The position numbers were made by a program, and so were the translations under genes. The notes under the pieces were generated by a model. It had not been told where the DNA came from, did not search any database, and saw nothing but the letters and a program-made list of their open reading frames with translations. From the NCBI GenBank assembly GCA_017458145.1, contig JAFTGA010000016.1:1-47506 (forward strand): a stretch of 47,506 nucleotides of DNA. The letters run 5' to 3'. Below, in pieces: positions 35,204-43,438 of this stretch. Position 1 is the stretch's first letter. The number at the start of each line of letters is the position of its first letter. The DNA comes from Bacteroidales bacterium (lineage in GTDB: Bacteria; Bacteroidota; Bacteroidia; Bacteroidales; UBA932).

Positions 35204-36184
35204 CTATTTGGCCCTGCCGACCAGTTTCTCCGCGAAGCGGTGCAGGACTTCCAGTTTGAGGGAGCCGAGTCCGATGCCGGAGACGGCCTGCATGGCCTGC
35301 TCCGTGAAACGGACGATCTCGCCCTTGGCATCGGCGTCCACGCCGTTTTGCAGATAGATTTCCTTGACGGCCGCGATCTTGGCGGCCTGCTGCTCCGGTG
35401 TGTCCGCCGGGAGGGCGAAAGCCGCGAGGAAACCGTCCTTGTCGGCAGTTTTCTCCATGGTCCGGACCGTCAGCCAGCTCTTCTTGCAGTTGACGATATC
35501 TCCGCCGATCGGCTTGCCGAAGACTTTCTCGTCTCCGAAGGCATCCAGATAATCATCCGCCACCTGGAAGGCCATTCCCAGTCCGTAACCATAGCGGTAG
35601 AGCGCCTCGCATTCGGCCTCGCCGGCGCCTCCGATCAGCGCGCCCATCTCCGCCGAGCAGGCCAGCAGGACGGCGGTTTTCAGGCCGATCATCTTGTTGT
35701 AGTCCTCCATCGGGACTTCGGTCTCGGACTCGAAATCCATATCGTACTGCTGCCCGTCGCAGACCTGGGCGGCCGTACGGGAGAACAGCTCCAGCACGCG
35801 GTCCATCACGGCGCGGGGGGCCTTGGCAATGCGCTGGTACGCATCGATCAGCATCACGTCGCCGGACAGGATGGCGGTGTCTTCGTTCCATTTCTTCCAG
35901 ACGGTCGGCATCCCGCGGCGCAGGGGCGAGCGGTCCATGATGTCGTCGTGCAGCAGGGTGAAGGAATGGAAGACCTCCAGGGCCGTTGCCGGGGAGAGAA
36001 TCCCCTCGCCGAAGGTGTCGGAGTAGAAGGAATACGTGGTCAGGCACAGGAGGGGACGGATCCGCTTGCCCCCGATGGCGATCATATACCGGAGCGGGTC
36101 GTACAGGCCCGCCGGCTCCCGCGTGAATTCGATACCGTCAAACAACTGTCTGACGAGACCGTCGAGTTGGCTTTCTGTCATCAT
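35204..36184 (-). CDS. Polyprenyl (farnesyl/geranylgeranyl-type) diphosphate synthase
   Basis: This 326-aa enzyme (326 from ATG 36184; 325 from 36181) condenses isopentenyl diphosphate with allylic diphosphates. The first aspartate motif is LLHDDIMDRSPLRRG (DDIMD about 80-84) and the second is FQVADDYLDAFGD, with IGGKRIRPLL upstream. The residues before the first Asp motif (FHSFTLL) do not fix chain length with confidence. The upstream in-frame extension was rejected because it encodes a palindromic repeat and covers the -7 box (36192-36199). Confidence 0.92.
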   Translation of the reverse strand: MMTESQLDGLVRQLFDGIEFTREPAGLYDPLRYMIAIGGKRIRPLLCLTTYSFYSDTFGEGILSPATALEVFHSFTLLHDDIMDRSPLRRGMPTVWKKWNEDTAILSGDVMLIDAYQRIAKAPRAVMDRVLELFSRTAAQVCDGQQYDMDFESETEVPMEDYNKMIGLKTAVLLACSAEMGALIGGAGEAECEALYRYGYGLGMAFQVADDYLDAFGDEKVFGKPIGGDIVNCKKSWLTVRTMEKTADKDGFLAAFALPADTPEQQAAKIAAVKEIYLQNGVDADAKGEIVRFTEQAMQAVSGIGLGSLKLEVLHRFAEKLVGRAK

Positions 36185-36191
36185 ATGTTCG

Positions 36192-36199
36192 CAAAGATA
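36192..36199 (-). promoter_or_regulatory. -7 box for the prenyl synthase-rsgA-MATE unit
   Basis: Reads TATCTTTG on the minus strand, 7 bases before ATG 36184, implying a leader of almost no length. Confidence 0.5.
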
Positions 36200-36211
36200 A
36201 TCATAATCGCC

Positions 36212-36238
36212 GTCATTCCGGGCTTGCCCCGGAATCTT
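36212..36238. repeat. Palindromic repeat between divergent promoters (copy 3)
   Basis: ATTCCGGG and CCCGGAAT halves (36215-36235) surround a short GCTTGC-type centre. It sits in the 76-bp space between the prenyl synthase and rdgB starts. The central TTG (36224-36226) is 20 bases before the rdgB -7 box and might serve as its -33 element. Confidence 0.8.
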
Positions 36239-36246
36239 TTTCCTAT

Positions 36247-36254
36247 TATCTTTG
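36247..36254 (+). promoter_or_regulatory. -7 box for rdgB
   Basis: TATCTTTG, 6 bases before the ATG at 36261. Confidence 0.55.
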
Positions 36255-36260
36255 TCTTGT

Positions 36261-36842
36261 ATGAAAATCCTTTTCGCCACCGCCAACAAAGGCAAACTCC
36301 GCGAGGCCGCCGAGGTGCTGGGCCCGGACTATGAGGTCATCTCCCCGGCCGACCTGGGGGTGAATGAAGATATCCCGGAGACGGGATCCACCCTGCAGGA
36401 GAATTCCCTGCAGAAAGCCCGGTATCTCTTCGACCGCACCGGCATCCCCTGTTTCGCCGACGACACCGGGCTGGAGGTGGACGCCCTGGGCGGCGCCCCG
36501 GGCATCTATTCGGCACGCTACGCCGGGCCCGCGCACGACAGCCAAGCCAATATGGACAAGCTCCTGGCGGAGCTTACCAGGCTCGATGACCGGGGGGCGC
36601 GGTTCCGCACCGTCGTCACGCTGATCCTCGCCGACGGGCGGCCCCGCTTCTTCGAAGGCGTCTGCGAAGGCAGCATCGCCCGGCAGAAACAAGGCAGCGG
36701 CGGGTTCGGCTACGACCCGGTTTTCCTGCCGGATGCTTATCCTGGCCGGACGCTCGCGGAGGTGTCCGAGGAGGAAAAGAACGCCGTCTCGCACCGCGGC
36801 AAGGCCATCCGCGCGATGGCGGACTGGTTGAGGAAGCGGTAG
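36261..36842 (+). CDS. rdgB: Non-canonical purine NTP pyrophosphatase (RdgB/HAM1)
   Basis: This 193-aa enzyme hydrolyses dITP, ITP and XTP to keep damaged purines out of DNA and RNA. Signature parts are ILFATANKGKLREA at the start, ENSLQKARY, CFADDTGLEVDALGGAPGIYSARYAG, GSGGFGYDPVFLP and AVSHRGKAIRAM. ATG 36261 is preferred over an upstream TTG because it fits the family start. The convergent unknown gene ends 8 bp downstream. Confidence 0.96.
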   Translation: MKILFATANKGKLREAAEVLGPDYEVISPADLGVNEDIPETGSTLQENSLQKARYLFDRTGIPCFADDTGLEVDALGGAPGIYSARYAGPAHDSQANMDKLLAELTRLDDRGARFRTVVTLILADGRPRFFEGVCEGSIARQKQGSGGFGYDPVFLPDAYPGRTLAEVSEEEKNAVSHRGKAIRAMADWLRKR

Positions 36843-36849
36843 CGGGAGC

Positions 36850-37539
36850 CTATTTCAGGCGGCGGTTGGCTTCCGCGAGGAAGGCGGCGAGTTCCTGATT
36901 GCCCCGGACCTTTTCGTAGTGGTGCGCCCCCACGTAATCGTCCGCGAAGCGCTCGGCGTCATAGCCCGCGTAGAAGTCCTCGGGCAGGTCGGTGCGGACG
37001 GTCCCGCCGCCGGTATTGCCGGCGGAGATGCCGGAACATTTGTCGTCCCGCCAGAAAAAAGGCGGCTCCTGATACTGGAAGCACAAGGTGATCTCCGTAC
37101 TTTGGTCGTGGTCCCTGTCGCAGTAGCGGGACAGGAAGATGTTCTTGTGGATGAAACGCAGGCCCAGCTTCTTCGCCATCTTCTCGGCAGGCGAGTTGAA
37201 GGAGCCGCGCAGGATCACGTCATTGCGCTTGAGGAGGGCCTCCGCCTCGGGCGTGCATCCGAGTTTCTGGAGGTCCGACTCGGTGATCAGGTCCAGCAGG
37301 TTAGGGAACAACTCGATGACGCCGCTCTTGACTTCCTTGATGCCTTTGCCGATCACCAGGGTATGGAACTCCTCCGGCTTGACACCGGCGGATACGATGT
37401 CCTTCGTGCTGACGCTCAGCAGCTTCTCGCAGTCCCAGTGCCGCTTGGCAAAGAGATTGGCGCCGTACAGGGTGTAGGGCCCTGGATTGAACTCGTCGAA
37501 ATAGAGCCCCCTGTCGGATTCGGGGTAATAACTCGCCAT
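36850..37539 (-). CDS. Unrecognised soluble protein
   Basis: This 229-aa protein has no signal peptide from ATG 37539 (MASYYPESDRGLYFDEF) and matches no family I recognise. The middle (GKGIKEVKSGVIELFPNLLDLITESDLQKLG) looks helical. The C-terminal end (AERFADDYVG...GNQELAAFLAEANRRLK) resembles the remnant at 38142-38285, so it belongs to a small local paralog family. It is preceded by a lipoprotein gene 14 bp upstream. An upstream GTG was rejected because it would overlap that gene. Confidence 0.65.
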   Translation of the reverse strand: MASYYPESDRGLYFDEFNPGPYTLYGANLFAKRHWDCEKLLSVSTKDIVSAGVKPEEFHTLVIGKGIKEVKSGVIELFPNLLDLITESDLQKLGCTPEAEALLKRNDVILRGSFNSPAEKMAKKLGLRFIHKNIFLSRYCDRDHDQSTEITLCFQYQEPPFFWRDDKCSGISAGNTGGGTVRTDLPEDFYAGYDAERFADDYVGAHHYEKVRGNQELAAFLAEANRRLK

Positions 37540-37553
37540 GGTATCCTGCGTTT

Positions 37554-38135
37554 TTATTCTGTTTTCAGCAGTTGCCACGCACCGGCTTCCAGTTCTTTGC
37601 TCTCCGGCAGGGCGTCCATATAGGCGCGGCAGGCCGCATCGTCGAGATCCTCGCCGTTGAGCGAGCCCTCAAAATCGTCATAGACCTGCATCTGGTAGTA
37701 GCGGTCCGTGATGCGGCTGTTCTGCAGCGTGATGATTTCCGTGTAGTAGGACGGGCCGCCGGCGGGGCCTCCCTTGCACCACCAGCCCTTGCCGTCCTGC
37801 GGCTCGCGGGTGTAGGCCTTGAAACGGGAGGTCGCCACTCCGATCAGCTCAAACGCTTCTCCGGAATGGGCGAAGAAGGCTTCGTATTCTCCGTCGGTGT
37901 TGCGGAGCCGGATCTCGTTGACACCGTCCCCGTCGAGGTCCACGTACTGCCACTCCGTGAGCGGCCCCCGGCCGTGGTCCTCGTCCGATTCCTCATAGAG
38001 CCCCTGCATCGTCTCGAAATCTTCGGCCGAAGGGGTCTGCGGGGCCTGTTTGCCCTGCTTGTCGGGGTTGCCGCCGCAGGCGGCGAGCAGCAATGCGGCG
38101 GACAGGATCGCCGCGGGGATCAATAGTATCTTCAT
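37554..38135 (-). CDS. Lipoprotein with EF-hand-like loop, unknown function
   Basis: This 193-aa protein has a lipoprotein signal (MKILLIPAAILSAALLLAAC, Cys20). A region with VDLDGDGVNEIRL follows, the D-x-D-x-D-G form of a calcium loop or FG-GAP-like element often seen in Bacteroidetes and Firmicutes surface proteins. ATG 38135 was chosen; the codon at 38141 is a TTG. It lies between the paralog remnant and the unrecognised gene at 36850. Confidence 0.7.
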   Translation of the reverse strand: MKILLIPAAILSAALLLAACGGNPDKQGKQAPQTPSAEDFETMQGLYEESDEDHGRGPLTEWQYVDLDGDGVNEIRLRNTDGEYEAFFAHSGEAFELIGVATSRFKAYTREPQDGKGWWCKGGPAGGPSYYTEIITLQNSRITDRYYQMQVYDDFEGSLNGEDLDDAACRAYMDALPESKELEAGAWQLLKTE

Positions 38136-38141
38136 TATCAA

Positions 38142-38285
38142 TTATTGCTGTTTTATTTCGCGGTTGGCCTCCTCGAAGAAGGCGGCAAGCCCGGCATTCT
38201 GCCGGATCTGCTCCCGGAAGCGTCCGCCGAAACGCTCCGCAAAGGAGTCCGGCGTCTGTCCCTTCACGGCTGCGGCAGAGTTTAT
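38142..38285 (-). pseudogene. C-terminal remnant of a paralog of the 36850-37539 gene
   Basis: An open frame without a start codon ends in TAA at 38142-38144. It encodes SFAERFGGRFREQIRQNAG, then LAAFFEEANREIKQQ. This mirrors the end of the neighbouring protein (AERFADD..., then ELAAFLAEANRRLK). A stop lies just upstream at 38286-38288, so only the tail survives, wedged between cysS and the lipoprotein gene. It looks like a duplication that was cut short by deletion. Confidence 0.6.
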
Positions 38286-39808
38286 TCAAGCGTCCATTCT
38301 GCGCCGTCCTTGGTGTCCTTGACCCGGATGCCCAGGGCGGCGAGGGTGTCGCGGATGTGGTCGGACGTGGTCCAGTCCTTCGCGGCCTTGGCGGCGGCGC
38401 GGTGCTCCAGGATCATCTGCATCAGGCCGTCGATGACCTGGCCCGTGGCGCCGCCGGAGGCCTCTTCATCCTTGAGGCCGAGCACGCCGAAGACGATGTC
38501 GTCGAAGAGCTGCACGAGGGTGTCCAGATCGCCCCCGGAGAGCTTCAGCTGCCCCGCCTTGGCGGAGTTGACCAGCTTGACCGCCTCGGAGATGTGCGCC
38601 AGGGCCACCGGGGTGTTGAGGTCGTCGCAGAGGGCTTCGTAGATGCCCGCGAAGACGGCCTTGAGCTCGGCATTGTCCGCCGGGCAGCTGTCGGGGGCCA
38701 CGTGTACCGGCTCTTCGCCGTAGGGGTATTGCGGGGCCTTGCGTCCTGCCATCGCATAGAGGTCGCGGGCGGCCTGCATCAGGCGTTTGAGACCCTTCTC
38801 GGCGGCCTGCAGGGCTTCGTTGGAGAAGTCCAGCGTGCCGCGGTAATGGGCCTGGAGGATGAAGAAGCGCACCGTCATCGGGCTGTATGCCTGCGTGAGC
38901 TTGGGATGGTCGCCCGTGAAGAGCTGCGGCAGGGTGATGAAGTTGCCCAGCGACTTGCCCATCTTCTGCCCGCCGATGGTGATCATGTTGTTGTGTACCC
39001 AGTAGTGTACGCCCTGCGTGCCGCGGGAGGCTACGTTCTGCGCGATTTCGCACTCGTGGTGCGGGAACATCAGGTCCATGCCGCCGCCGTGGATGTCGAA
39101 CTCGCGGCCGAGGTATTTCTCGCCCATCACCGAGCACTCCAGGTGCCAGCCCGGGAAGCCTTCGCCCCACGGGGACGGCCAGCGCATGATGTGCTCCGGC
39201 TCCGCCTTCTTCCAGAGGGCGAAGTCGTAGGGGGCGCGCTTGTCGCCCTGTCCGTCCAGGGCGCGGGTGCCCTCCAGGGTGTCGTTCAGGTTGCGGCCGG
39301 ACAGGACCCCGTAGTGGTGGTCCCGGTTGTATTTCTCGACGTCGAAGTAGATGCTGCCGTTGGACTCGTAGGCGTAGCCGGCCTCGAGGATCTTCTTCAC
39401 GGCCTCGATCTGCTCGATCACGTGGCCCGAGGCGCGCGGCTCGATGGAGGGCGGCGCCACGTTCAGCAGGCGCATCGCCTCGTGGTAGCGCAGGGTGTAG
39501 GCCTGTACGACCTCCATCGGCTCCAGCTGCTCCAGCCGGGCTTTCTTGGCGATCTTGTCCTCGCCCTCGTCGGCGTCGTGCTCGAGGTGCCCCACGTCCG
39601 TGATGTTGCGCACGTAGCGCACCCGGTAGCCCAGGTGGCGCAGGAACTTGCTCAGCACGTCGTAGGTCACGCCCGGGCGGGCGTGGCCCAGATGGGCGTC
39701 GCCATAGACTGTCGGCCCGCAGACATACATGCCCACGTGGCCGGGATGGGCGGGGGTGAAGAGCTCCTTGCGGCGGCTCAAGGTATTGGTAATGTAGAAA
39801 TCTCGCAT
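38282..39808 (-). CDS. cysS: Cysteinyl-tRNA synthetase
   Basis: This 508-aa class I synthetase charges tRNA-Cys. [21 protein letters not shown] contains the zinc Cys and HIGH-like signature. [12 protein letters not shown] and [15 protein letters not shown] supply the other zinc ligands, and the KMSKS-like loop is KMGKSLGNF. Start ATG 39808 fits the family ([15 protein letters not shown]). The -7 box TATCTTCG is 21 bases upstream. Confidence 0.97.
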   Translation of the reverse strand: MRDFYITNTLSRRKELFTPAHPGHVGMYVCGPTVYGDAHLGHARPGVTYDVLSKFLRHLGYRVRYVRNITDVGHLEHDADEGEDKIAKKARLEQLEPMEVVQAYTLRYHEAMRLLNVAPPSIEPRASGHVIEQIEAVKKILEAGYAYESNGSIYFDVEKYNRDHHYGVLSGRNLNDTLEGTRALDGQGDKRAPYDFALWKKAEPEHIMRWPSPWGEGFPGWHLECSVMGEKYLGREFDIHGGGMDLMFPHHECEIAQNVASRGTQGVHYWVHNNMITIGGQKMGKSLGNFITLPQLFTGDHPKLTQAYSPMTVRFFILQAHYRGTLDFSNEALQAAEKGLKRLMQAARDLYAMAGRKAPQYPYGEEPVHVAPDSCPADNAELKAVFAGIYEALCDDLNTPVALAHISEAVKLVNSAKAGQLKLSGGDLDTLVQLFDDIVFGVLGLKDEEASGGATGQVIDGLMQMILEHRAAAKAAKDWTTSDHIRDTLAALGIRVKDTKDGAEWTLE

Positions 39809-39829
39809 GTCCAAAATCTTATATCTTGG

Positions 39830-39837
39830 CGAAGATA
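39830..39837 (-). promoter_or_regulatory. -7 box for cysS
   Basis: Reads TATCTTCG on the minus strand, a one-mismatch form of TAnnTTTG, 21 bases before the cysS ATG. Confidence 0.4.
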
Positions 39838-39850
39838 CGAATTTTCTGTG

Positions 39851-39858
39851 TATCTTTG
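39851..39858 (+). promoter_or_regulatory. -7 box for the exonuclease III gene
   Basis: TATCTTTG, 5 bases before the ATG at 39864, in the 55-bp divergent space shared with cysS. Confidence 0.55.
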
Positions 39859-39863
39859 AGCAT

Positions 39864-40616
39864 ATGAAACTCATAAGTTGGAACGTGAACGGCCTGCGGG
39901 CCGTGGCGGGCAAGGGCTTCGCCGATATTTTCGCGGCCCTGGACGCCGATTTCTTCTGCCTGCAGGAGACCAAGTTGCAGGCCGGGCAGCTGGACCTGGA
40001 ATTTCCCGGCTACCGGTCCTGGTGGAACTATGCCGACAAGAAAGGCTACTCCGGCACCGCCATCTACACGCGCCATACGCCCCTGTCCGTGGTGAACGGC
40101 ATCGGGGTGGACGAACACGACCACGAGGGGCGCGTGATCACCCTCGAGATGCCGGACTTCTACCTGGTTGATGTCTATACGCCCAACTCGCAGGACGGCC
40201 TGAAGCGGCTGGACTACCGGATGCGGTGGGAGGATGCCTTCCGCGCCTATGTGGGCGGCCTGGCGGCGAAGAAGGGCGTGGTGATCTGCGGCGACATGAA
40301 CGTCGCCCACGAGGAGATCGATCTCAGGAACCCGGCTACGAACCACTTCAACGCCGGCTTCTCCGACGAGGAACGGGCCAAGATGGGCGAGCTGCTTGCC
40401 GCGGGCTTCCGCGACAGCTGGCGCGATCAGCATCCCGGCGAGGCCAGGTACTCCTGGTGGTCCTACCGGATGGCCGCCCGCGAGCGGAACGTGGGGTGGC
40501 GCATCGACTACTTCCTCGTCTCCGAGGCCCTCGCCCCGCGCATTGCGGGGACGGACATCCACAATGAAATCTTCGGCTCCGACCACTGTCCGGTGGAGTT
40601 GGTCCTGAATCCGTGA
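39864..40616 (+). CDS. xth: Exodeoxyribonuclease III
   Basis: This 250-aa enzyme is an AP endonuclease and 3'-5' exonuclease in base-excision repair. [21 protein letters not shown] (metal Glu), [18 protein letters not shown] and [11 protein letters not shown] (catalytic Asp-His) identify it. Length is normal and there is no signal peptide, unlike the secreted EEP lipoprotein at 15278. The ATG lies 5 bases after the -7 box. Confidence 0.96.
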   Translation: MKLISWNVNGLRAVAGKGFADIFAALDADFFCLQETKLQAGQLDLEFPGYRSWWNYADKKGYSGTAIYTRHTPLSVVNGIGVDEHDHEGRVITLEMPDFYLVDVYTPNSQDGLKRLDYRMRWEDAFRAYVGGLAAKKGVVICGDMNVAHEEIDLRNPATNHFNAGFSDEERAKMGELLAAGFRDSWRDQHPGEARYSWWSYRMAARERNVGWRIDYFLVSEALAPRIAGTDIHNEIFGSDHCPVELVLNP

Positions 40617-40632
40617 CTTAAACGATAAAACG

Positions 40633-41034
40633 ATGAAAAAGAACCTCTTGATCTCGCTGCTCGCAGCGCTGTGCGCCATCTCCGCCGCACAGGCACAGCC
40701 CATCCGGGTCGGAGACCGCTTCTATGACGGATTCGCCGTCTACACCGTCCGGGAAATCCGGATGGACAGCATCGTTTATATGACGGATGCCATCGGCGAC
40801 AACGAACTGACCCTGGAGAAGTGGGGGACGGCGCCCGGAGGGGTCTTCCGGCTGCGGCCCAGCCGCAACGCCATCCTCGCCTCCCACGGCTATGTGTTCC
40901 AGTCGAAGGACCTGAAGGCCTATTTTGAGGCGCAGCCGTGGTACACCCCGGCGGAGAGCAATGCTTCCGTCAAGCTGTCGCTTCTGGAGCAGCTCAACGT
41001 CGCCCTGATCCAGGCCGCCGAACGGGCGGAATAA
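40633..41034 (+). CDS. Secreted YARHG-domain protein
   Basis: This 133-aa protein has a signal peptide (MKKNLLISLLAALCAISAAQ, cut near AQA-Q). A C-terminal YARHG-type domain follows: RPSRNAILASHGYVFQSKDL, then KAYFEAQPWYTP. The YARHG domain is thought to be extracellular; its ligand is unknown. It follows exonuclease III by 16 bp and stops 3 bp before the convergent U32 gene. Confidence 0.78.
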   Translation: MKKNLLISLLAALCAISAAQAQPIRVGDRFYDGFAVYTVREIRMDSIVYMTDAIGDNELTLEKWGTAPGGVFRLRPSRNAILASHGYVFQSKDLKAYFEAQPWYTPAESNASVKLSLLEQLNVALIQAAERAE

Positions 41035-41037
41035 GTG

Positions 41038-42297
41038 TCATTCCGCCTCGACCCAGAGGAAGACTTTGTCGCCGCGGCGGAGTTTGCCGTCGGGGCAGCG
41101 GTCCACCGGCACGGCCACGGAACAGCGGCTGCCCTTGGGCGCCAGCTCCACCGGGTCGAATTCCAAGCGGATATCTTCCGCATCGAATTCCACCACGCCC
41201 GTGGTGGGCCCGATGGCCATCAGCTGCGCACCGCGGTGCAGGTCGGCCGTCTCCACGGAGATCTCCGCCACGCCGATCTGGTCGAACCAGTTGGTCACCT
41301 TGCCCAGATAGACCTTGCGCCGGGTGGCCTGCGTGCCATAGACGGCGCTCCACTCGCCCAGCCGGGCGCCCTGGTAATAGCCGTCCCAGAAGCCCCGGTT
41401 GAAGACCTCGGCCAGCTCCCTTTTCAGCCCGGCCGCCAGCTCCGGGGTATAGGTCCCGTCGCACACGGCATCCGCCGCCCGGCGGTAGCAGGAGGCGCAG
41501 CGCTTGACGTATTCCGCGGAGCGGGCGCGGCCCTCGATCTTGAACACCCGTACCCCGGAGTCGATGATGCGGTCCATGAACTCGATGGTACAGAGGTCCT
41601 TGGGGGACATGATGTATTCGTTGTCAATGAGCAGTTCTTTGCCGGTCTCCCGGTCGCGGACCTCGTAGCTGCGGCGGCAGACCTGGTAGCATGCGCCCCG
41701 GTTGGCGGAGGCCCCGGCGGCATGCAGGGAGAGGTAGCATTTGCCGCTCACGGCCATGCACAGGGCGCCGTGGGCGAACATCTCGATGCGCACCGGCTGC
41801 CCCGAGGGGCCGCAGATTCCCTCCCGGACGATGGCCTCATGGATCTCCTGCACTTGGTCGAGCGTAAGCTCCCGGGCGAGCACCACCACGTCGGCGAACT
41901 GCGCATAGAAACGCAGCGCTTCCACGTTGGAAATGGACAGCTGCGTGGAAATGTGGACCTCTAGCCCGATCTGCCGGCAGTACCGGATGGCGGCGATGTC
42001 CGAAGCGATGACCGCGTCCACCCCGGCCGCCCGGGCGGCGTCCAGCGCACCGCGCATGTCCGCGAGGTCCTGCTGGAACAGGGTGATGTTGAGCGTCAGG
42101 TAGCTGCGCACGCCGGCCGCCCGGCAGATTCGCACCACCTCCGGCAGGTCTTCCGGCAGGAAGTTGCTGGCGGAGCGGCTGCGCATATTGAGCCGGCCGA
42201 TGCCGAAATAGACGGAGTCCGCCCCGCCCTGGATGGCGGCTCGCAGGCAGTCGAATCCGCCCGCCGGTGCCATGATTTCGAGGTCCTTCTTGTTCAT
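41038..42297 (-). CDS. U32 family peptidase (TrhP/RlhA-like)
   Basis: This 419-aa protein has EIMAPAGGFDCLRAAIQGGAD at the start. It carries the four-cysteine cluster region typical of the family (FAHGALCMAVSGKCYLS, then GACYQVCRRSY) and FKIEGRARSAEYV. U32 members related to E. coli TrhP and RlhA take part in tRNA or rRNA hydroxylation; others were named collagenases. Which holds here is not decided by sequence. Start ATG 42297 is 6 bases after a -7 box. The region upstream carries the left double-hairpin element. Confidence 0.93.
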   Translation of the reverse strand: MNKKDLEIMAPAGGFDCLRAAIQGGADSVYFGIGRLNMRSRSASNFLPEDLPEVVRICRAAGVRSYLTLNITLFQQDLADMRGALDAARAAGVDAVIASDIAAIRYCRQIGLEVHISTQLSISNVEALRFYAQFADVVVLARELTLDQVQEIHEAIVREGICGPSGQPVRIEMFAHGALCMAVSGKCYLSLHAAGASANRGACYQVCRRSYEVRDRETGKELLIDNEYIMSPKDLCTIEFMDRIIDSGVRVFKIEGRARSAEYVKRCASCYRRAADAVCDGTYTPELAAGLKRELAEVFNRGFWDGYYQGARLGEWSAVYGTQATRRKVYLGKVTNWFDQIGVAEISVETADLHRGAQLMAIGPTTGVVEFDAEDIRLEFDPVELAPKGSRCSVAVPVDRCPDGKLRRGDKVFLWVEAE

Positions 42298-42303
42298 AGA
42301 TGG

Positions 42304-42311
42304 CAAAGTTA
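42304..42311 (-). promoter_or_regulatory. -7 box for the U32 peptidase gene
   Basis: Reads TAACTTTG on the minus strand, 6 bases before the ATG at 42297 and 17 bases from the double-hairpin element. Confidence 0.5.
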
Positions 42312-42327
42312 GTAAAAACAGCGACAG

Positions 42328-42414
42328 CTCGCCCGTTTCAGCCCCTGAAAACGGGCGACCCTTGGCGCTTTGGCTGGGGGTCGCCCGGATTTCCCGCCTT
42401 TTCCGGGCGAGGTG
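42328..42414. repeat. 87-bp double-hairpin (BIME-like) element, left copy
   Basis: Two hairpins flank a short spacer. The first has CGCCCGTTTCA paired with TGAAAACGGGCG; the second has TCGCCCGGA paired with TCCGGGCGA. It matches the right copy (44724-44810) in inverted orientation. The outer 36 bases are identical and the other arm nearly so, whereas the spacer agrees better in direct orientation. It ends 8 bp from the stop of the RAYT gene. Confidence 0.88.
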
Positions 42415-42422
42415 CACACAAA

Positions 42423-43316
42423 CTATCCGCGCCGGGGATTAAGAACCGGTTCCAGCTCTGTTAGTTTGAGACGGACGATCCGGGCGGTCTGCTTGGCTGA
42501 CGCGCCGGTTTCTTTCTTCAGCAGACGTGCCAGTTGCACCCGCTGCTGTACATTGAGATCGGCTATCTGCCTGCATCTAAACAGTTTGCCTGCCAGATCC
42601 CTGGCCCGGGATTTGATATCCCGGGCCGGAAGCGATATCTGCTGGCTGTACATTTCGAGATTGACTTCATCTTCAACCCGTTTGTTCAGGACAAACTGAT
42701 AGTCCCGGACCGAATCGAACTGTCGCTCCATCACCTGCGTGCTGACATAATTGCCAGACCAGATCATCCCGTCGGGCAGCAGGATCCAGTCGTCCGGGAG
42801 TTCTGTCTTGCTATTGAGAATCCGGCGTCGTTCGTAGATGGACAGACTGCCCATCCGCCGCCCGAACGATTGAATCCAGATATTGTCAGCAAATAGCAAA
42901 GAGGCGGAACTCCATCGGTAACCCGCAGGACTGACTGCCATGCCGGCCGCGGTCGGATTGCGATGGATATAGGCGATGCTCGTGCGAAGCCGGTCCTTGT
43001 CCGGAATCGGCCAATGGCCGATCTGCCAGAACTTCCCCGGCAGATTGTCGCCTCCGTGATGACGAAGCCATAGCTCGGTGGCCTGTTTGTATCTTTCCAT
43101 GAACAAAACGCAATCCTCCTCTGTCCCATAGAGGATAAAATGGACATGATTGTCCATCAGACAAAAACAAATAACAATAACGGGGTGATCCGGTCCGAGC
43201 CGGCTGAGACAAAGTGCAATGCGGTTCATTCCCGCGATGAACTCTTGAACCGATCCGAAGAGGATATCATCCTCCAGCCCTTTTGTCGCGAAGTGATAGA
43301 AATGCTTGGTTTTCAT
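42423..43316 (-). CDS. REP-associated tyrosine transposase (RAYT), Y1/HUH family
   Basis: This 297-aa protein starts at ATG 43316 (MKTKHFYHFATKGLEDDILF). The HUH motif is in ICFCLMDNHVHFILYG, and AYIHRNPTAAGM and YRWSSA are typical of IS200-like/RAYT enzymes. The catalytic Tyr is expected in the helix after the HUH region, perhaps in MERYKQATELW. These enzymes nick single-stranded REP hairpins, and here such hairpins lie directly at its 3' end and 1.4 kb upstream. The C-terminal extension includes a helix-turn-helix-like segment (LLKKETGASAKQTARIVRL). It is AT-richer than its neighbours. Confidence 0.85.
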   Translation of the reverse strand: MKTKHFYHFATKGLEDDILFGSVQEFIAGMNRIALCLSRLGPDHPVIVICFCLMDNHVHFILYGTEEDCVLFMERYKQATELWLRHHGGDNLPGKFWQIGHWPIPDKDRLRTSIAYIHRNPTAAGMAVSPAGYRWSSASLLFADNIWIQSFGRRMGSLSIYERRRILNSKTELPDDWILLPDGMIWSGNYVSTQVMERQFDSVRDYQFVLNKRVEDEVNLEMYSQQISLPARDIKSRARDLAGKLFRCRQIADLNVQQRVQLARLLKKETGASAKQTARIVRLKLTELEPVLNPRRG

Positions 43317-43331
43317 AATTTTCGTTTTGTT

Positions 43332-43339
43332 CAAAAATA
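43332..43339 (-). promoter_or_regulatory. -7 box for the RAYT gene
   Basis: Reads TATTTTTG on the minus strand, 15 bases before ATG 43316. Confidence 0.45.
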
Positions 43340-43409
43340 ACGAGAACTTTTGCGACGCGGAAGGGATTTCGCCACATTTATACGATTTTTATCGTTTTGA
43401 TATGATTTT

Positions 43410-43417
43410 TATCTTTG
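43410..43417 (+). promoter_or_regulatory. -7 box for the alpha/beta hydrolase gene
   Basis: TATCTTTG, 21 bases before the ATG at 43439, in an A/T-rich divergent region. Confidence 0.55.
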
Positions 43418-43438
43418 CGCAAACAAATACTGCAATCC

